DNA from: Pedobacter glucosidilyticus DSM 23534
GTDB lineage: Bacteria > Bacteroidota > Bacteroidia > Sphingobacteriales > Sphingobacteriaceae
Direction: 5' to 3'
DNA length: 64,000 nucleotides
Assembly: GCF_000425145.1 (NCBI RefSeq)
Contig: NZ_KE384313.1
Span: 1-64,000, forward strand
This document shows positions 9,548 to 18,576 of the stretch, piece after piece; position 1 is the first letter of the stretch; each line of letters starts with the position of its first letter. The translations under genes and the position numbers were made by a program. The notes beneath the pieces are model-generated. The model searched no databases. It was given only the letters and a program-made list of their open reading frames with translations, and had not been told where the DNA came from.

Positions 9548-10603
9548 ATGAATCATAACATCCATAAAACAGACATAAGAAGCCTCAGTCTTGATGAACT
9601 AAAAAATAGATTTTTAGCATTGGGAGAAAAAGCTTTTAGAGCTAATCAGGTATATGAATGGCTTTGGAAAAAATCTGCTTTTAGTTTTGATGAAATGAGT
9701 AATCTATCAAAACCTCTTCGCGAAAAACTTAACGAACTTTTCGTAATCAATGCTGTTCAGGTTAATACTTCTCAATTTAGTGCCGATAAAACTATCAAAA
9801 ACACTTTTATTTTACACGATAAACATTTGATAGAGGGTGTTTTAATCCCTACAACAGAAAGGATGACTGCTTGTGTGTCTTCTCAAGTAGGTTGTAGTTT
9901 AACCTGTAAATTTTGCGCTACAGGTTATATGGAAAGAAAGCGAAATTTAAATGCTGATGAAATTTACGATCAGGTTGTTTTAATTGATAAACAAGCGAAA
10001 GAGCATTACGGTATTCCGCTGTCTAACATAGTTTATATGGGTATGGGAGAGCCTTTGTTAAATTACAGTAATGTTTTAAAATCTATAGACAGGATTACAG
10101 CAGAAGATGGCTTAAACATGTCTTATAAAAGAATAACAGTTTCTACTGCTGGTATTGCTAAGATGATTAAAAAACTAGGTGATGATGATGTTAAGTTTAA
10201 TTTAGCATTGTCTTTACATGCTGCAAATGATAGTAAGAGGAATGAGATTATGCCTATAAATGAGCAAAACTCACTTGCTGCTTTAGCCGAAGCGCTTAAA
10301 TATTATTTTGCAAAAACTAAAAACCCGGTTACTTATGAATACATCATCTTCAATAATTTTAATGATGAACTTGAGGATGCTAAAGAACTTGCCCGCTTTT
10401 GTAAGCATGTACCTTGTAAGGTAAATATCATAGAATATAACCCTATTGCTTTCGCTGATTTTATGAATGCAGCCGTTGATAAAACCGAAATATTTGCAAA
10501 TTATTTAAAAAAGCAAGGTATCATTACCAATATTAGAAGAAGTAGAGGTAAAGATATTGATGCAGCTTGTGGTCAATTGGCTGTAAAAGAAGAAAATAAA
10601 TAG
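9548..10603 (+). CDS. rlmN: 23S rRNA (adenine-2503-C2) / tRNA methyltransferase RlmN
   Basis: RlmN is a radical-SAM enzyme that methylates C2 of A2503 in 23S rRNA and A37 of some tRNAs. The cluster-binding Cx3Cx2C motif is present (CSLTCKFC, residues 116-123). The two extra cysteines used in the mechanism are in TACVSSQVG and, near the C-terminus, DAACGQL. The GMGEPLLN motif is also typical. I chose the ATG at 9548 over an upstream in-frame TTG at 9536, because that TTG lies within a probable -7 promoter element. This gives 351 aa. A ComF-like gene follows 13 nt downstream and is probably co-transcribed. Confidence 0.95.
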   Translation: MNHNIHKTDIRSLSLDELKNRFLALGEKAFRANQVYEWLWKKSAFSFDEMSNLSKPLREKLNELFVINAVQVNTSQFSADKTIKNTFILHDKHLIEGVLIPTTERMTACVSSQVGCSLTCKFCATGYMERKRNLNADEIYDQVVLIDKQAKEHYGIPLSNIVYMGMGEPLLNYSNVLKSIDRITAEDGLNMSYKRITVSTAGIAKMIKKLGDDDVKFNLALSLHAANDSKRNEIMPINEQNSLAALAEALKYYFAKTKNPVTYEYIIFNNFNDELEDAKELARFCKHVPCKVNIIEYNPIAFADFMNAAVDKTEIFANYLKKQGIITNIRRSRGKDIDAACGQLAVKEENK

Positions 10604-10616
10604 TTATTTTAAGGCC

Positions 10617-11312
10617 ATGAATTTGGCCAAACTCTACCTAAAAGATTTTTGGGCTTTATTTTTCCCAAAGCTTTGTCATGCCTGCGGCACTCCATTATTG
10701 CATCAAGAGTACTTAATTTGTACATCTTGTATTTACCAATTACCTTTTACAAACTATCATTTAGACCATGAAAATAAACTCGTAAAACAGTTTTGGGGAA
10801 AGGTAAATGTTAAATCTGCTTCTGCTTATTTATTTTTTAGTAAGGAAGGGAAAGTACAAAAACTTATGCACCAATTAAAGTACAATAATCATCCAGAGAT
10901 TGGGATAGAACTTGGTAAAATGTATGGCAAAGTTTTAAAATCAACTCCAAAATACCAGAATCTTGATGCCATAATACCTGTACCTTTGCATCCCGATAAA
11001 CAAAGAAAAAGAGGATACAACCAGAGTGAACAGTTTGCAATTGGTTTAAGTGAGTCTTTAGGCATACCTGTCATAAACAATATATTAAAGCGTATTAAAT
11101 CATCAGATAGCCAAATTTTTATGAAAAGAGAATCACGATTTCTGAATATGAGAAGTGTCTTTGAAGCTCGTCATAAAGATAGCTTACCCCTATCGGTTTT
11201 ATTGGTTGATGATACCATTACCACCGGAGCCACGCTAGAAGCTTGTGTTATAGCATTAGAAAATGCTGGCATTCAAGATATTCATATCGCAGGAATTGCA
11301 TTTGCCAGCTAA
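10617..11312 (+). CDS. ComF-like phosphoribosyltransferase
   Basis: The 231-aa protein has an N-terminal zinc ribbon with Cys20, Cys23, Cys35 and Cys38. A type I PRTase domain follows, with the PRPP loop VLLVDDTITTGATLE near residues 194-208 and the RKRGYNQSEQ motif typical of ComF/GntX. In competent bacteria ComF acts in uptake or processing of transforming DNA; in others the role is unclear. The substrate is unknown. It follows rlmN closely and precedes a lipoprotein gene by 19 nt. Confidence 0.88.
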   Translation: MNLAKLYLKDFWALFFPKLCHACGTPLLHQEYLICTSCIYQLPFTNYHLDHENKLVKQFWGKVNVKSASAYLFFSKEGKVQKLMHQLKYNNHPEIGIELGKMYGKVLKSTPKYQNLDAIIPVPLHPDKQRKRGYNQSEQFAIGLSESLGIPVINNILKRIKSSDSQIFMKRESRFLNMRSVFEARHKDSLPLSVLLVDDTITTGATLEACVIALENAGIQDIHIAGIAFAS

Positions 11313-11331
11313 ATATAGATATTTGTAAGAA

Positions 11332-12729
11332 ATGAGTTTGATGAAACAATTGTTATACATACTGATAAGTATAGTATTTTTTACCGTAGCTTGTAATAAA
11401 AATGATGTATTAGACACAAATCCAAATTTAAGATTAAACTTCTCAACCGATTCTATTTTATTTGATACCGTTTTTACTGAAAGAGGCACTGTTACACGTA
11501 TTCTTAAAATCTTCAATTATAATACTAACAGCATCAATATTAATGAGTTAAAATTATCTGGAGGTAATACATCAAATTTTAGCATCAATATCAATGGTCT
11601 AAATGCCAATGAAGCTCAAAATATCAGGATAAAAGGGAATGATTCTGTTTATGTTTTTATTCGAGCTTTTATCAACCCAAACCTTCAAGAAACACCCTTT
11701 ATTGTAGAGGATTCTCTTTTATGTACTTTCAACGGTAATAAAGTAAAGATTCCGTTGATAGCCTATGGCCAAAATGCGATCTACTTAAAAGATACCGACA
11801 TTACCGAAAATACGACTTTCACGAAATCCAAACCTTATATCGTTTATAATCAACTCAAAATCAGCAAAAACGCTACTTTAAATATAGCTGCCGGGGCAAG
11901 GATATATTTTCATAAAGATGCTAAACTATTGGTGCATGGTACGCTTACTGCAAACGGGACTTTACAAGACAGCATAGCTTTTGCTAGTGATAGGTTAGAA
12001 AGGATTTATAAAGACGAGCCTGGGCAATGGAGCGGTATTCATATTTTACCATCTTCTAGTAATAATATCATTAACTATAGTTGTATAAAAAATGCCATTA
12101 TTGGTGTTCAGGTTGATTCTTTGAGTAGAAATAGTACTCCTAAAATATTAATCAGCAATACGATTATTAAAAATCATCAAGTTGCAGGTATATTAGCATA
12201 CCAAGGCGATATTACGGGGTATAATAATTTATTTTTTAATTGCGGTCAATACCTTTTAGCCGCCATTAATGGTGGTAGATATGAGTTCTACCAAAATACT
12301 TTTGCTGCTTATAACTTTAGTACTGCCCGTACAACCCCTGCTGTTTATCTGGCCGACCATAGTTATAATTCTTCTACTGCTTTTAACTTTAATGCGATAT
12401 TTAAAAACAATATTATTTGGGGCGTATTAAGAGAAGAATTAGAAATTAGCAGACGTGGTAATAATCAAATATTTAATCAAAATTTTGAGGCTAATATCAT
12501 CAGAAGTAGTGGGCTAGCTTCAAATACAACTATTAACAATAATAATTTCTTAAACTTAGATCCTACTTTTATAAACCCTAGAGAAGGAAATTATAAAACT
12601 ACCACTAATAGTGCTGCCAGAAGTAAAGGAATAAATTTAAGCAATACAAGCTACAGTTTGGAGCTCACTAAAGATATAAAAAATATAACCCGAGTTTACC
12701 CTTCTACTTTGGGTTGTTATGAAGATTAA
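11332..12729 (+). CDS. lipoprotein with right-handed beta-helix repeats
   Basis: The protein starts with a hydrophobic signal ending in FFTVACNKND, so it is probably a surface or periplasmic lipoprotein. Residues 30-150 look like an Ig-like beta domain. From about residue 155 to 440 the sequence has the spaced Asn/Gly and short-strand pattern of right-handed parallel beta-helices (for example LLVHGTLTANGTL and NNIINYSCIKNAIIG). Such helices occur in polysaccharide-binding or -cleaving proteins, but no catalytic residue set can be named. An internal Met at residue 4 (11341) is an equally good start. I do not recognise a specific function. Confidence 0.75.
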   Translation: MSLMKQLLYILISIVFFTVACNKNDVLDTNPNLRLNFSTDSILFDTVFTERGTVTRILKIFNYNTNSININELKLSGGNTSNFSININGLNANEAQNIRIKGNDSVYVFIRAFINPNLQETPFIVEDSLLCTFNGNKVKIPLIAYGQNAIYLKDTDITENTTFTKSKPYIVYNQLKISKNATLNIAAGARIYFHKDAKLLVHGTLTANGTLQDSIAFASDRLERIYKDEPGQWSGIHILPSSSNNIINYSCIKNAIIGVQVDSLSRNSTPKILISNTIIKNHQVAGILAYQGDITGYNNLFFNCGQYLLAAINGGRYEFYQNTFAAYNFSTARTTPAVYLADHSYNSSTAFNFNAIFKNNIIWGVLREELEISRRGNNQIFNQNFEANIIRSSGLASNTTINNNNFLNLDPTFINPREGNYKTTTNSAARSKGINLSNTSYSLELTKDIKNITRVYPSTLGCYED

Positions 12730-12804
12730 AAAAAATAAAAAAGCTTGTAACCTTCAATAATGCTTTACAGTAAAAGTATTTGAGAGCGTTAATTTAGATT
12801 AAGA

Positions 12805-12846
12805 AAAGGCGGAGATCTATAATAGACTTCGCTTTTTCCTTTTTTA
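12805..12846 (+). terminator. terminator after the beta-helix lipoprotein gene
   Basis: The stem pairs 12809-12818 with 12824-12832 (one bulge, one G-U pair). It is followed by TTTTTCCTTTTTT. It separates the plus-strand gene from the convergent receiver gene and may act on both strands. Confidence 0.65.
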
Positions 12847-12855
12847 GAGAGTGTA

Positions 12856-13239
12856 TTACTTTACAAGTCTAAGTCTTTCAATTTTTTCTAGAAGCTCTTC
12901 AGTTTTAAAGGGCTTAGACTGATAATCATTCATACCATATGCATAAACTTCATCAATATCTGTAGGCATGATACAGGATGTTAACGCTACAATAGGTAAA
13001 TCTTTAAAATATGAATCTTCTTGTGCTCTTATTTTCTTTGTAGCCTCTAAGCCGCTTAAAATAGGCATGTGTACGTCCATTAAAACAATATCATAAGCTT
13101 TGGTTAAAATCATATCGTAAGCTTCTTGTCCGTTTGATGCAAAATCCATGTCCAATTCAAATCTGGAAAGCATCTTTCTAATCAATAGCTTATTGATATC
13201 GTTATCATCTACAATTAATATTTTTTTTTGGTAGGTCAT
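12856..13239 (-). CDS. single-domain response regulator (CheY-like receiver)
   Basis: This 127-aa protein is one receiver domain with no output domain. The acid pocket is Asp11-Asp12, the phosphoacceptor is Asp55 in LMDVHMP, and the switch residues Thr87 and Lys109 (QSKPF) are present, so it should be phosphorylatable. Single receivers relay phosphate or bind a partner protein. The pattern resembles receivers split from hybrid histidine kinases. No kinase gene is adjacent. A strong hairpin isolates it from glyA, so it is probably transcribed alone. Confidence 0.9.
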   Translation of the reverse strand: MTYQKKILIVDDNDINKLLIRKMLSRFELDMDFASNGQEAYDMILTKAYDIVLMDVHMPILSGLEATKKIRAQEDSYFKDLPIVALTSCIMPTDIDEVYAYGMNDYQSKPFKTEELLEKIERLRLVK

Positions 13240-13285
13240 TTAACTATTTAGATGTTACTTAAACCATTAACTACTTTTTAAAATA

Positions 13286-13315
13286 CGCCCTTTCTTTGAT
13301 AAGAAAGAAAGGGCG
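13286..13315 (-). terminator. hairpin terminator after glyA
   Basis: A perfect 12-bp stem (13286-13297 with 13304-13315) with a 6-nt loop starts eight bases beyond the glyA stop codon. The following minus-strand sequence is AT-rich but lacks a pure T-run. Confidence 0.7.
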
Positions 13316-13322
13316 CTATATC

Positions 13323-14597
13323 TTAACCTTTGTATAAAGGAAACTTTTCCATTAATTCATTAACCTGATCGGCAATATTTGCTAAAACAGTTTCATCTTC
13401 ATGATTCTTAATCACTTCATCGATAAAACCAACAATAGTTTCCATTTGCTCTTCTTTTAAACCTCTGGTTGTAATAGCGGCAGTACCCACTCTAATACCT
13501 GATGTTACAAAGGGAGAACGCTTATCAAAAGGAACCATATTTTTATTTACAGTGATATCGGCCGCTCCTAAAGCTTCTTCTGCTACTTTACCTGTGATGT
13601 TTTTATTACTTAAATCGATAAGCATTAAATGGTTATCGGTACCGCCAGAAATAATTTTATAATCACGACTTACAAAAGCTTTAGCCATAGCTTGCGCATT
13701 TTTCTTTACTTGTAGTGCATAATCCATGTACTCATCACTTAAAGCTTCGCCAAAAGCAATGGCTTTTGCAGCAATAATATGCTCTAAAGGTCCACCTTGT
13801 GTGCCCGGAAAAACCGCTCCATCTAATAAAGAAGACATCATTCTGGTCTCACCTTTAGGAGTTTTAATTCCAAATGGATTTTCAAAATCTTTACCCATCA
13901 TGATTAAACCACCTCTAGGACCTCTTAAAGTTTTATGGGTAGTAGTGGTAACAATATGGCAATGCGGAAGTGGATCTTTTAATAAACCTCTGGCTATTAA
14001 ACCTGATGGGTGAGAAATATCTGCTAGTACTAAAGCACCAATTTTATCTGCTACAGCTCTGATAAATTCGTAATCCCAGTCTCTAGAATAAGCAGAAGCA
14101 CCACAAATAATCAATTTTGGTTTTTCTCTTAAGGCTACTTCTTCTAGTTGCTTGTAATTGATAAGACCAGTTTCTTCTTCTACACCATAAAAAAATGGCT
14201 GATATATTTTACCGGAAAAATTTACCGGAGATCCATGAGTTAAATGTCCGCCATGAGCTAAATCAAAGCCTAAAATTTTATCACCCGGATTTAAAACTGC
14301 TAAAAAAACCGCAGCATTTGCTTGTGCACCAGAGTGGGGCTGAACATTTGCCCATGCTGCATTAAATAACTGCTTAGCTCTATCAATAGCAATATTTTCA
14401 ATTTCATCAACAACTTCGCAGCCACCGTAATATCTTTTCCCTGGCAAACCTTCGGCATACTTGTTTGTTAAAACAGAACCTGCTGCCAGCATAACTTGCT
14501 CACTTACAAAGTTTTCAGAAGCAATTAATTCTAAACCTTGCTCTTGCCTTTGCTGCTCTTCGTTAATTAAATCAAAAATAATTTTGTCTTTTTTCAT
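13323..14597 (-). CDS. glyA: serine hydroxymethyltransferase
   Basis: SHMT interconverts serine and glycine with tetrahydrofolate and PLP and is the main source of one-carbon units. The PLP lysine is Lys222 in [14 protein letters not shown]. The motifs [25 protein letters not shown] and QPHSGAQAN are all conserved. The reading frame extends upstream to 14654, but the extra 19 residues are not part of the family. I therefore place the start at 14597 ([10 protein letters not shown]), giving a normal 424 aa. It ends at a strong hairpin and seems monocistronic. Confidence 0.96.
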   Translation of the reverse strand: MKKDKIIFDLINEEQQRQEQGLELIASENFVSEQVMLAAGSVLTNKYAEGLPGKRYYGGCEVVDEIENIAIDRAKQLFNAAWANVQPHSGAQANAAVFLAVLNPGDKILGFDLAHGGHLTHGSPVNFSGKIYQPFFYGVEEETGLINYKQLEEVALREKPKLIICGASAYSRDWDYEFIRAVADKIGALVLADISHPSGLIARGLLKDPLPHCHIVTTTTHKTLRGPRGGLIMMGKDFENPFGIKTPKGETRMMSSLLDGAVFPGTQGGPLEHIIAAKAIAFGEALSDEYMDYALQVKKNAQAMAKAFVSRDYKIISGGTDNHLMLIDLSNKNITGKVAEEALGAADITVNKNMVPFDKRSPFVTSGIRVGTAAITTRGLKEEQMETIVGFIDEVIKNHEDETVLANIADQVNELMEKFPLYKG

Positions 14598-14731
14598 GAA
14601 ATTATAAATATTATTAGCTAATATTAGGGCAAAATATTTGGAAAATGTAGCCATTTAACCCAAAAAAATAATCTGCTCTATTAAAAGCCTAAATTATATA
14701 TTTTATACGATTTATTTGATAAAAACTGTAC

Positions 14732-15754
14732 ATGAATAAATTAAGCTTTGTAATTGTTGGAGTTGGTAATATTGGGGCTAAATATTCAAGAATTATACAT
14801 GCTCTTGATGATGTAGATTTGGTTGCTGCTGTAGACCCTGATTTTGCCAGAAGAAAAAGGTTAAAATCATTGATTCCATTTTTCACCTCTCTTCAAGATT
14901 TTTTCGACGCAAAAATTCCTGCGGATGTTGTTTGTATTTGTACTCCCAATGGTTTACATGCAAACCAAACTATACAATGTTTAGAAGCAGGCTATCATGT
15001 GATTTGCGAAAAACCTGTAGCATTAACCGCAGAAGATGTTAGAAAAATGATGCAGGCAGAAGAAAAATCAGGCAAAAAAGTATTTGCAGTTATGCAAAAT
15101 AGATATAGCCCGGTTTCTATATGGCTTAAAAAGCTGATTGACAATTATATGTTAGGCGACATTCTTTACCTGCAAATCAATTGCTTTTGGAATAGGTGCC
15201 AACAATATTATAACGACTCGCCATGGCGAGCAACAAAAAAGCTAGGAGGCGGCCCTTTATATACTCAATTTAGTCATTTTATTGATTTAATGATTTGGCT
15301 TTGTGGCGAGCCTAAAGACATTAAAAGCCAATCTTATAACCTAAGAACAAATATTGAGACCGAGTTTGATGATAGTGGCTCTATCAGTTTTGATTTACTT
15401 AAGGGCGGAAAAGGTAATTTTAATTATACTAACTCTGCGTGGAATGGCAATATAGAAAGTAGCATTACCATTATAGGTACCAAAGGAAATGTAAAAGTGG
15501 GCGGCCAATACATGGAAAAACTTGATTTTGTACAATTACAAGATCAATTTGACATTCCTGTTTTTGATAAAATTACGCATGCAAACCAATATAATTATTA
15601 TCAAGGTTCGGCAGATAAACACGATGTTTTTATTAAAAGAGTAGTTTCATGTTTAAAAGAAGATAGAGAGCCTGAGATTAGATTAGTTGATGAGTTACAT
15701 GTTATTCATTTTATAGAACAGGCTCTTCTTTGTTTACAATCCAAAAATTATTAA
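14732..15754 (+). CDS. Gfo/Idh/MocA-family oxidoreductase (WlbA-like)
   Basis: The 340-aa protein has an N-terminal Rossmann fold (VIVGVGNIGAKY near residue 8), the CEKPVAL motif near residue 91 with the conserved Lys, and a C-terminal alpha/beta domain. The segment GGGPLYTQFSHFIDLMIWL resembles WlbA/BplA, the UDP-sugar 3-dehydrogenases of O-antigen synthesis. A nucleotide-sugar oxidation is a fair guess but the substrate is not proven. Its 3' end overlaps the convergent scpA gene by 44 nt. Confidence 0.82.
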   Translation: MNKLSFVIVGVGNIGAKYSRIIHALDDVDLVAAVDPDFARRKRLKSLIPFFTSLQDFFDAKIPADVVCICTPNGLHANQTIQCLEAGYHVICEKPVALTAEDVRKMMQAEEKSGKKVFAVMQNRYSPVSIWLKKLIDNYMLGDILYLQINCFWNRCQQYYNDSPWRATKKLGGGPLYTQFSHFIDLMIWLCGEPKDIKSQSYNLRTNIETEFDDSGSISFDLLKGGKGNFNYTNSAWNGNIESSITIIGTKGNVKVGGQYMEKLDFVQLQDQFDIPVFDKITHANQYNYYQGSADKHDVFIKRVVSCLKEDREPEIRLVDELHVIHFIEQALLCLQSKNY

Positions 15755-16472
15755 AGCCTAAGCCAACTTGGATCTGAATAAGTTGTTGTTGTAACATTTC
15801 TAAAACAGCAAGGAAATTGTAAACAAATTGCACCTTATCCTTTGATTGTTGAACGAGATTTTTAAAATCTAATCGGCTATTAATTCTAAGAAGTTCTCCT
15901 ATAACAATTTTTTGTTCTTCTATGGTATAAGGATATTGTATAACGGTATGCTTTACTTCTTCAGACTTTATTTGATATGCCTTCATCAGTTTATGATAAA
16001 CTTTTAAAAGCTTATACAAATCAAATGAGGCCAATTCTTCTTCTGTAGATTGAGTACCTTCCGTAAATCTTTTTAAATCCTCAGTAATATTACCTCTCTT
16101 CTCTTTAAAAAATCGTTCTTCTTCTAAAAGCTTAAACTCTTCTGTAACAGCTTTAAAACGCTTGTATTCTAATAGTTTCTGAATTAAATCCTGCTTTAAA
16201 TCAATCTCATTGCCTTCTTCATCAAGTTCTATTCTTGGTAGTAACATTTTAGCTTTAATACGCATTAAAGTAGCTGCTACATAGATAAACTCACTAGCCA
16301 ACTCCATATTTAAAGCATTCATTTGATGGATGTAGTTCAAGAAATCATCCGTAATTTTTGCTATAGGAATATTGTGTATGTCAAGCTCATCACGCTCAAT
16401 AAAAAATAGCAAAAGATCAAACGGACCTTCAAACATGGGTAGTTTTATGGCAAAGCTTTCTTGTGGATTCAT
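15711..16472 (-). CDS. scpA: segregation and condensation protein A
   Basis: ScpA is the kleisin of the SMC-ScpAB condensin and is needed for chromosome compaction and segregation. The N-terminal motif FEGPFDLLLFFIERDELDIHNIPIAKITDDFL is diagnostic, followed by a helical middle and a winged-helix C-terminus. The frame opens at an upstream ATG (16484), but that codon overlaps a strong promoter -7 element. I therefore use the ATG at 16472 (MNPQESFAI), giving 253 aa. scpB and smc are elsewhere. The 3' end runs 44 nt into the convergent oxidoreductase gene. Confidence 0.93.
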   Translation of the reverse strand: MNPQESFAIKLPMFEGPFDLLLFFIERDELDIHNIPIAKITDDFLNYIHQMNALNMELASEFIYVAATLMRIKAKMLLPRIELDEEGNEIDLKQDLIQKLLEYKRFKAVTEEFKLLEEERFFKEKRGNITEDLKRFTEGTQSTEEELASFDLYKLLKVYHKLMKAYQIKSEEVKHTVIQYPYTIEEQKIVIGELLRINSRLDFKNLVQQSKDKVQFVYNFLAVLEMLQQQLIQIQVGLGFNNFWIVNKEEPVL

Positions 16473-16481
16473 TTTATAGCC

Positions 16482-16511
16482 CAAATATAACTAACCACCA
16501 ACAATTTGCAA
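16482..16511 (-). promoter_or_regulatory. promoter of scpA
   Basis: TTG (16509-16511), 19 nt, then TATATTTG (16482-16489): a near-ideal Bacteroidota promoter. The scpA ATG used here begins ten bases below the last G, so the 5' leader is very short. Confidence 0.7.
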
Positions 16512-16607
16512 TAGCAGGATAGAGCTACTGTTTTTATTAAAAAATATCTCTTTATTAAAACAAATCAATCTTGTAAATTGTCATGATATTTAATAGAATT
16601 ATTCTTT

Positions 16608-16615
16608 TAAATTTG
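16608..16615 (+). promoter_or_regulatory. candidate -7 element for dxs
   Basis: TAAATTTG matches TANNTTTG exactly, 26 nt before the dxs start codon. No well-spaced -33 element was seen. Confidence 0.45.
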
Positions 16616-16641
16616 TACATTAATTACTCCTAAACTTAAAA

Positions 16642-18576
16642 ATGGAAGTACAGGCGGGCCACCTATTATCACAAATAAATATACCCTCTAATTTAAAGAA
16701 ATTTAAAGAAGAAGATTTAACAGAGATTTGCAAAGAACTACGTCAATACATTATTGATATAGTTTCTGTTAATGGAGGTCATTTTGCCTCTAGTTTAGGA
16801 GTTGTGGAATTAACCGTTGCTTTGCATTATGTGATGAATACCCCTTATGATCAATTGGTATGGGATGTAGGTCATCAGGCTTATGGGCATAAAATATTGA
16901 CTGGAAGAAGAGAAGTATTCCATACCAATAGAATATATAAAGGTATTAGTGGTTTCCCAAAAAGATCAGAAAGCGAGTACGATACTTTTGGTGTGGGCCA
17001 TTCGTCTACTTCTATATCGGCAGCGCTAGGTATGGCGGTTGCTTCTCATTATAAAGGAGAAAAAGACCGTCAACATGTAGCTGTGATAGGTGATGGTTCT
17101 ATGACAGCCGGTATGGCGTTTGAAGCTTTAAACCATGCAGGCATTGAAAATTCCAACGTCCTAGTTATTTTAAATGATAACTGCATGTCTATTGACCCTA
17201 ATGTTGGTGCTTTAAAAGATTATCTGACAGATATTACCACGAGCAAAACTTATAACAAGTTTAGGGATGATGTTTCTGCTGTATTAAGCAAAATATCAGA
17301 AATTGGTCCTAATGCGCATGAAATTGTAAAAAAGATTGAAAAAAGTATTAAGGGTACTTTACTAAAGAAAAGTAATTTATTTGAAGCTTTAAATTTTAGA
17401 TACTTTGGCCCTATTGATGGGCATGATGTAAATCATTTAGTTAAAGTTTTAAAAGATTTAAGAGATATACCAGGTCCAAAATTATTACACTGCGTAACCG
17501 TAAAAGGTAAAGGCTATGCTTTAGCAGAAAAAGATCAAACTAAATGGCACTCGCCAGGTTTATTTAACAAAATTACTGGAGAAATCAAAAAAACTGCTCC
17601 TTCTGTAAAACCGCAAGGACCAAAATATCAGGATGTTTTTGGACATACCATGGTAGAGTTAGCAGAAATGAATGATAAGGTAATGGGGATTACTCCTGCC
17701 ATGCCATCTGGTTGCTCCTTAAATATCATGATGAAAGCCATGCCTCACAGAGCTTTTGATGTGGGTATTGCCGAGCAGCATGCGGTAACTTTTTCTGCTG
17801 GTTTAGCAACGCAAGGATTAATTCCTTTCTGTAATATTTACTCAAGTTTTATGCAAAGGGCTTATGACCAAGTGGTACATGATGTTGCTTTGCAAAAGCT
17901 TCCTGTTGTTTTTTGTTTAGACAGAGCTGGTATAGCTGGCGCTGATGGACCAACACATCATGGTGCTTATGATATTGCCTATTTTAGGTGTATCCCTAAT
18001 ATGATTGTTTCTGCTCCTATGAATGAGGAAGAGCTTAGAAACTTGATGTATACAGCCCAACTTAAAAATCATGGTGGACCATTTTCAATTCGCTACCCTC
18101 GTGGCAATGGTGTTATGCCAGAATGGAAAAGACCATTAAAAGAGGTTGAAGTTGGAAAAGGAAGAAAAATTACCGATGGTGAAGATGTTGCTATTTTAAC
18201 TATTGGTCATATTGGTAATGAGGCCGTTAAAGCTTGTTTAGAATTAAATGCTGAGGGTTATTATCCCGCTCATTATGATATGCGTTTTGCCAAACCTATT
18301 GATGAAGAGTTATTACACGAAGTGTTCAAGAACTTTAAAAATGTAATTACCGTTGAAGATGGTTGTATACAAGGCGGAATGGGTAGTGCCGTTTTAGAGT
18401 TTATGGCAGACCATCAATACCAAGCTGTTGTAAAACGCCTAGGCATACCCGATGCTGTTATTGAACATGGCGAACAAGCAGAACTATGGAACGAGTGTGG
18501 TTATGATGCTTTTGCGATTTTAAAAACTGTAAAAGAGCTGGTAAAAGCAAAACCTACTGAGCGGTTGGTGGGGTAA
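16642..18576 (+). CDS. dxs: 1-deoxy-D-xylulose-5-phosphate synthase
   Basis: DXS condenses pyruvate and glyceraldehyde 3-phosphate with TPP, the first step of the MEP isoprenoid pathway. The 644-aa length fits. The TPP motif begins GDGSMTAGMAFEALNHAG near residue 151 and ends in LNDN. GHQAYGHKIL near residue 78 and GIAEQHAVTFSAGLA near residue 375 (with the catalytic Glu) are conserved. The gene appears monocistronic. Its last 23 bases overlap the convergent glycosyltransferase gene. Isoprenoid supply could matter for the UbiA-containing cluster at the other end of the window, but that link is inference. Confidence 0.96.
   Translation: MEVQAGHLLSQINIPSNLKKFKEEDLTEICKELRQYIIDIVSVNGGHFASSLGVVELTVALHYVMNTPYDQLVWDVGHQAYGHKILTGRREVFHTNRIYKGISGFPKRSESEYDTFGVGHSSTSISAALGMAVASHYKGEKDRQHVAVIGDGSMTAGMAFEALNHAGIENSNVLVILNDNCMSIDPNVGALKDYLTDITTSKTYNKFRDDVSAVLSKISEIGPNAHEIVKKIEKSIKGTLLKKSNLFEALNFRYFGPIDGHDVNHLVKVLKDLRDIPGPKLLHCVTVKGKGYALAEKDQTKWHSPGLFNKITGEIKKTAPSVKPQGPKYQDVFGHTMVELAEMNDKVMGITPAMPSGCSLNIMMKAMPHRAFDVGIAEQHAVTFSAGLATQGLIPFCNIYSSFMQRAYDQVVHDVALQKLPVVFCLDRAGIAGADGPTHHGAYDIAYFRCIPNMIVSAPMNEEELRNLMYTAQLKNHGGPFSIRYPRGNGVMPEWKRPLKEVEVGKGRKITDGEDVAILTIGHIGNEAVKACLELNAEGYYPAHYDMRFAKPIDEELLHEVFKNFKNVITVEDGCIQGGMGSAVLEFMADHQYQAVVKRLGIPDAVIEHGEQAELWNECGYDAFAILKTVKELVKAKPTERLVG

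Noticed and set aside
14595-14654. N-terminal extension of glyA to 14654
   Set aside because: The extra residues do not belong to the SHMT family; the ATG at 14597 gives the normal length.
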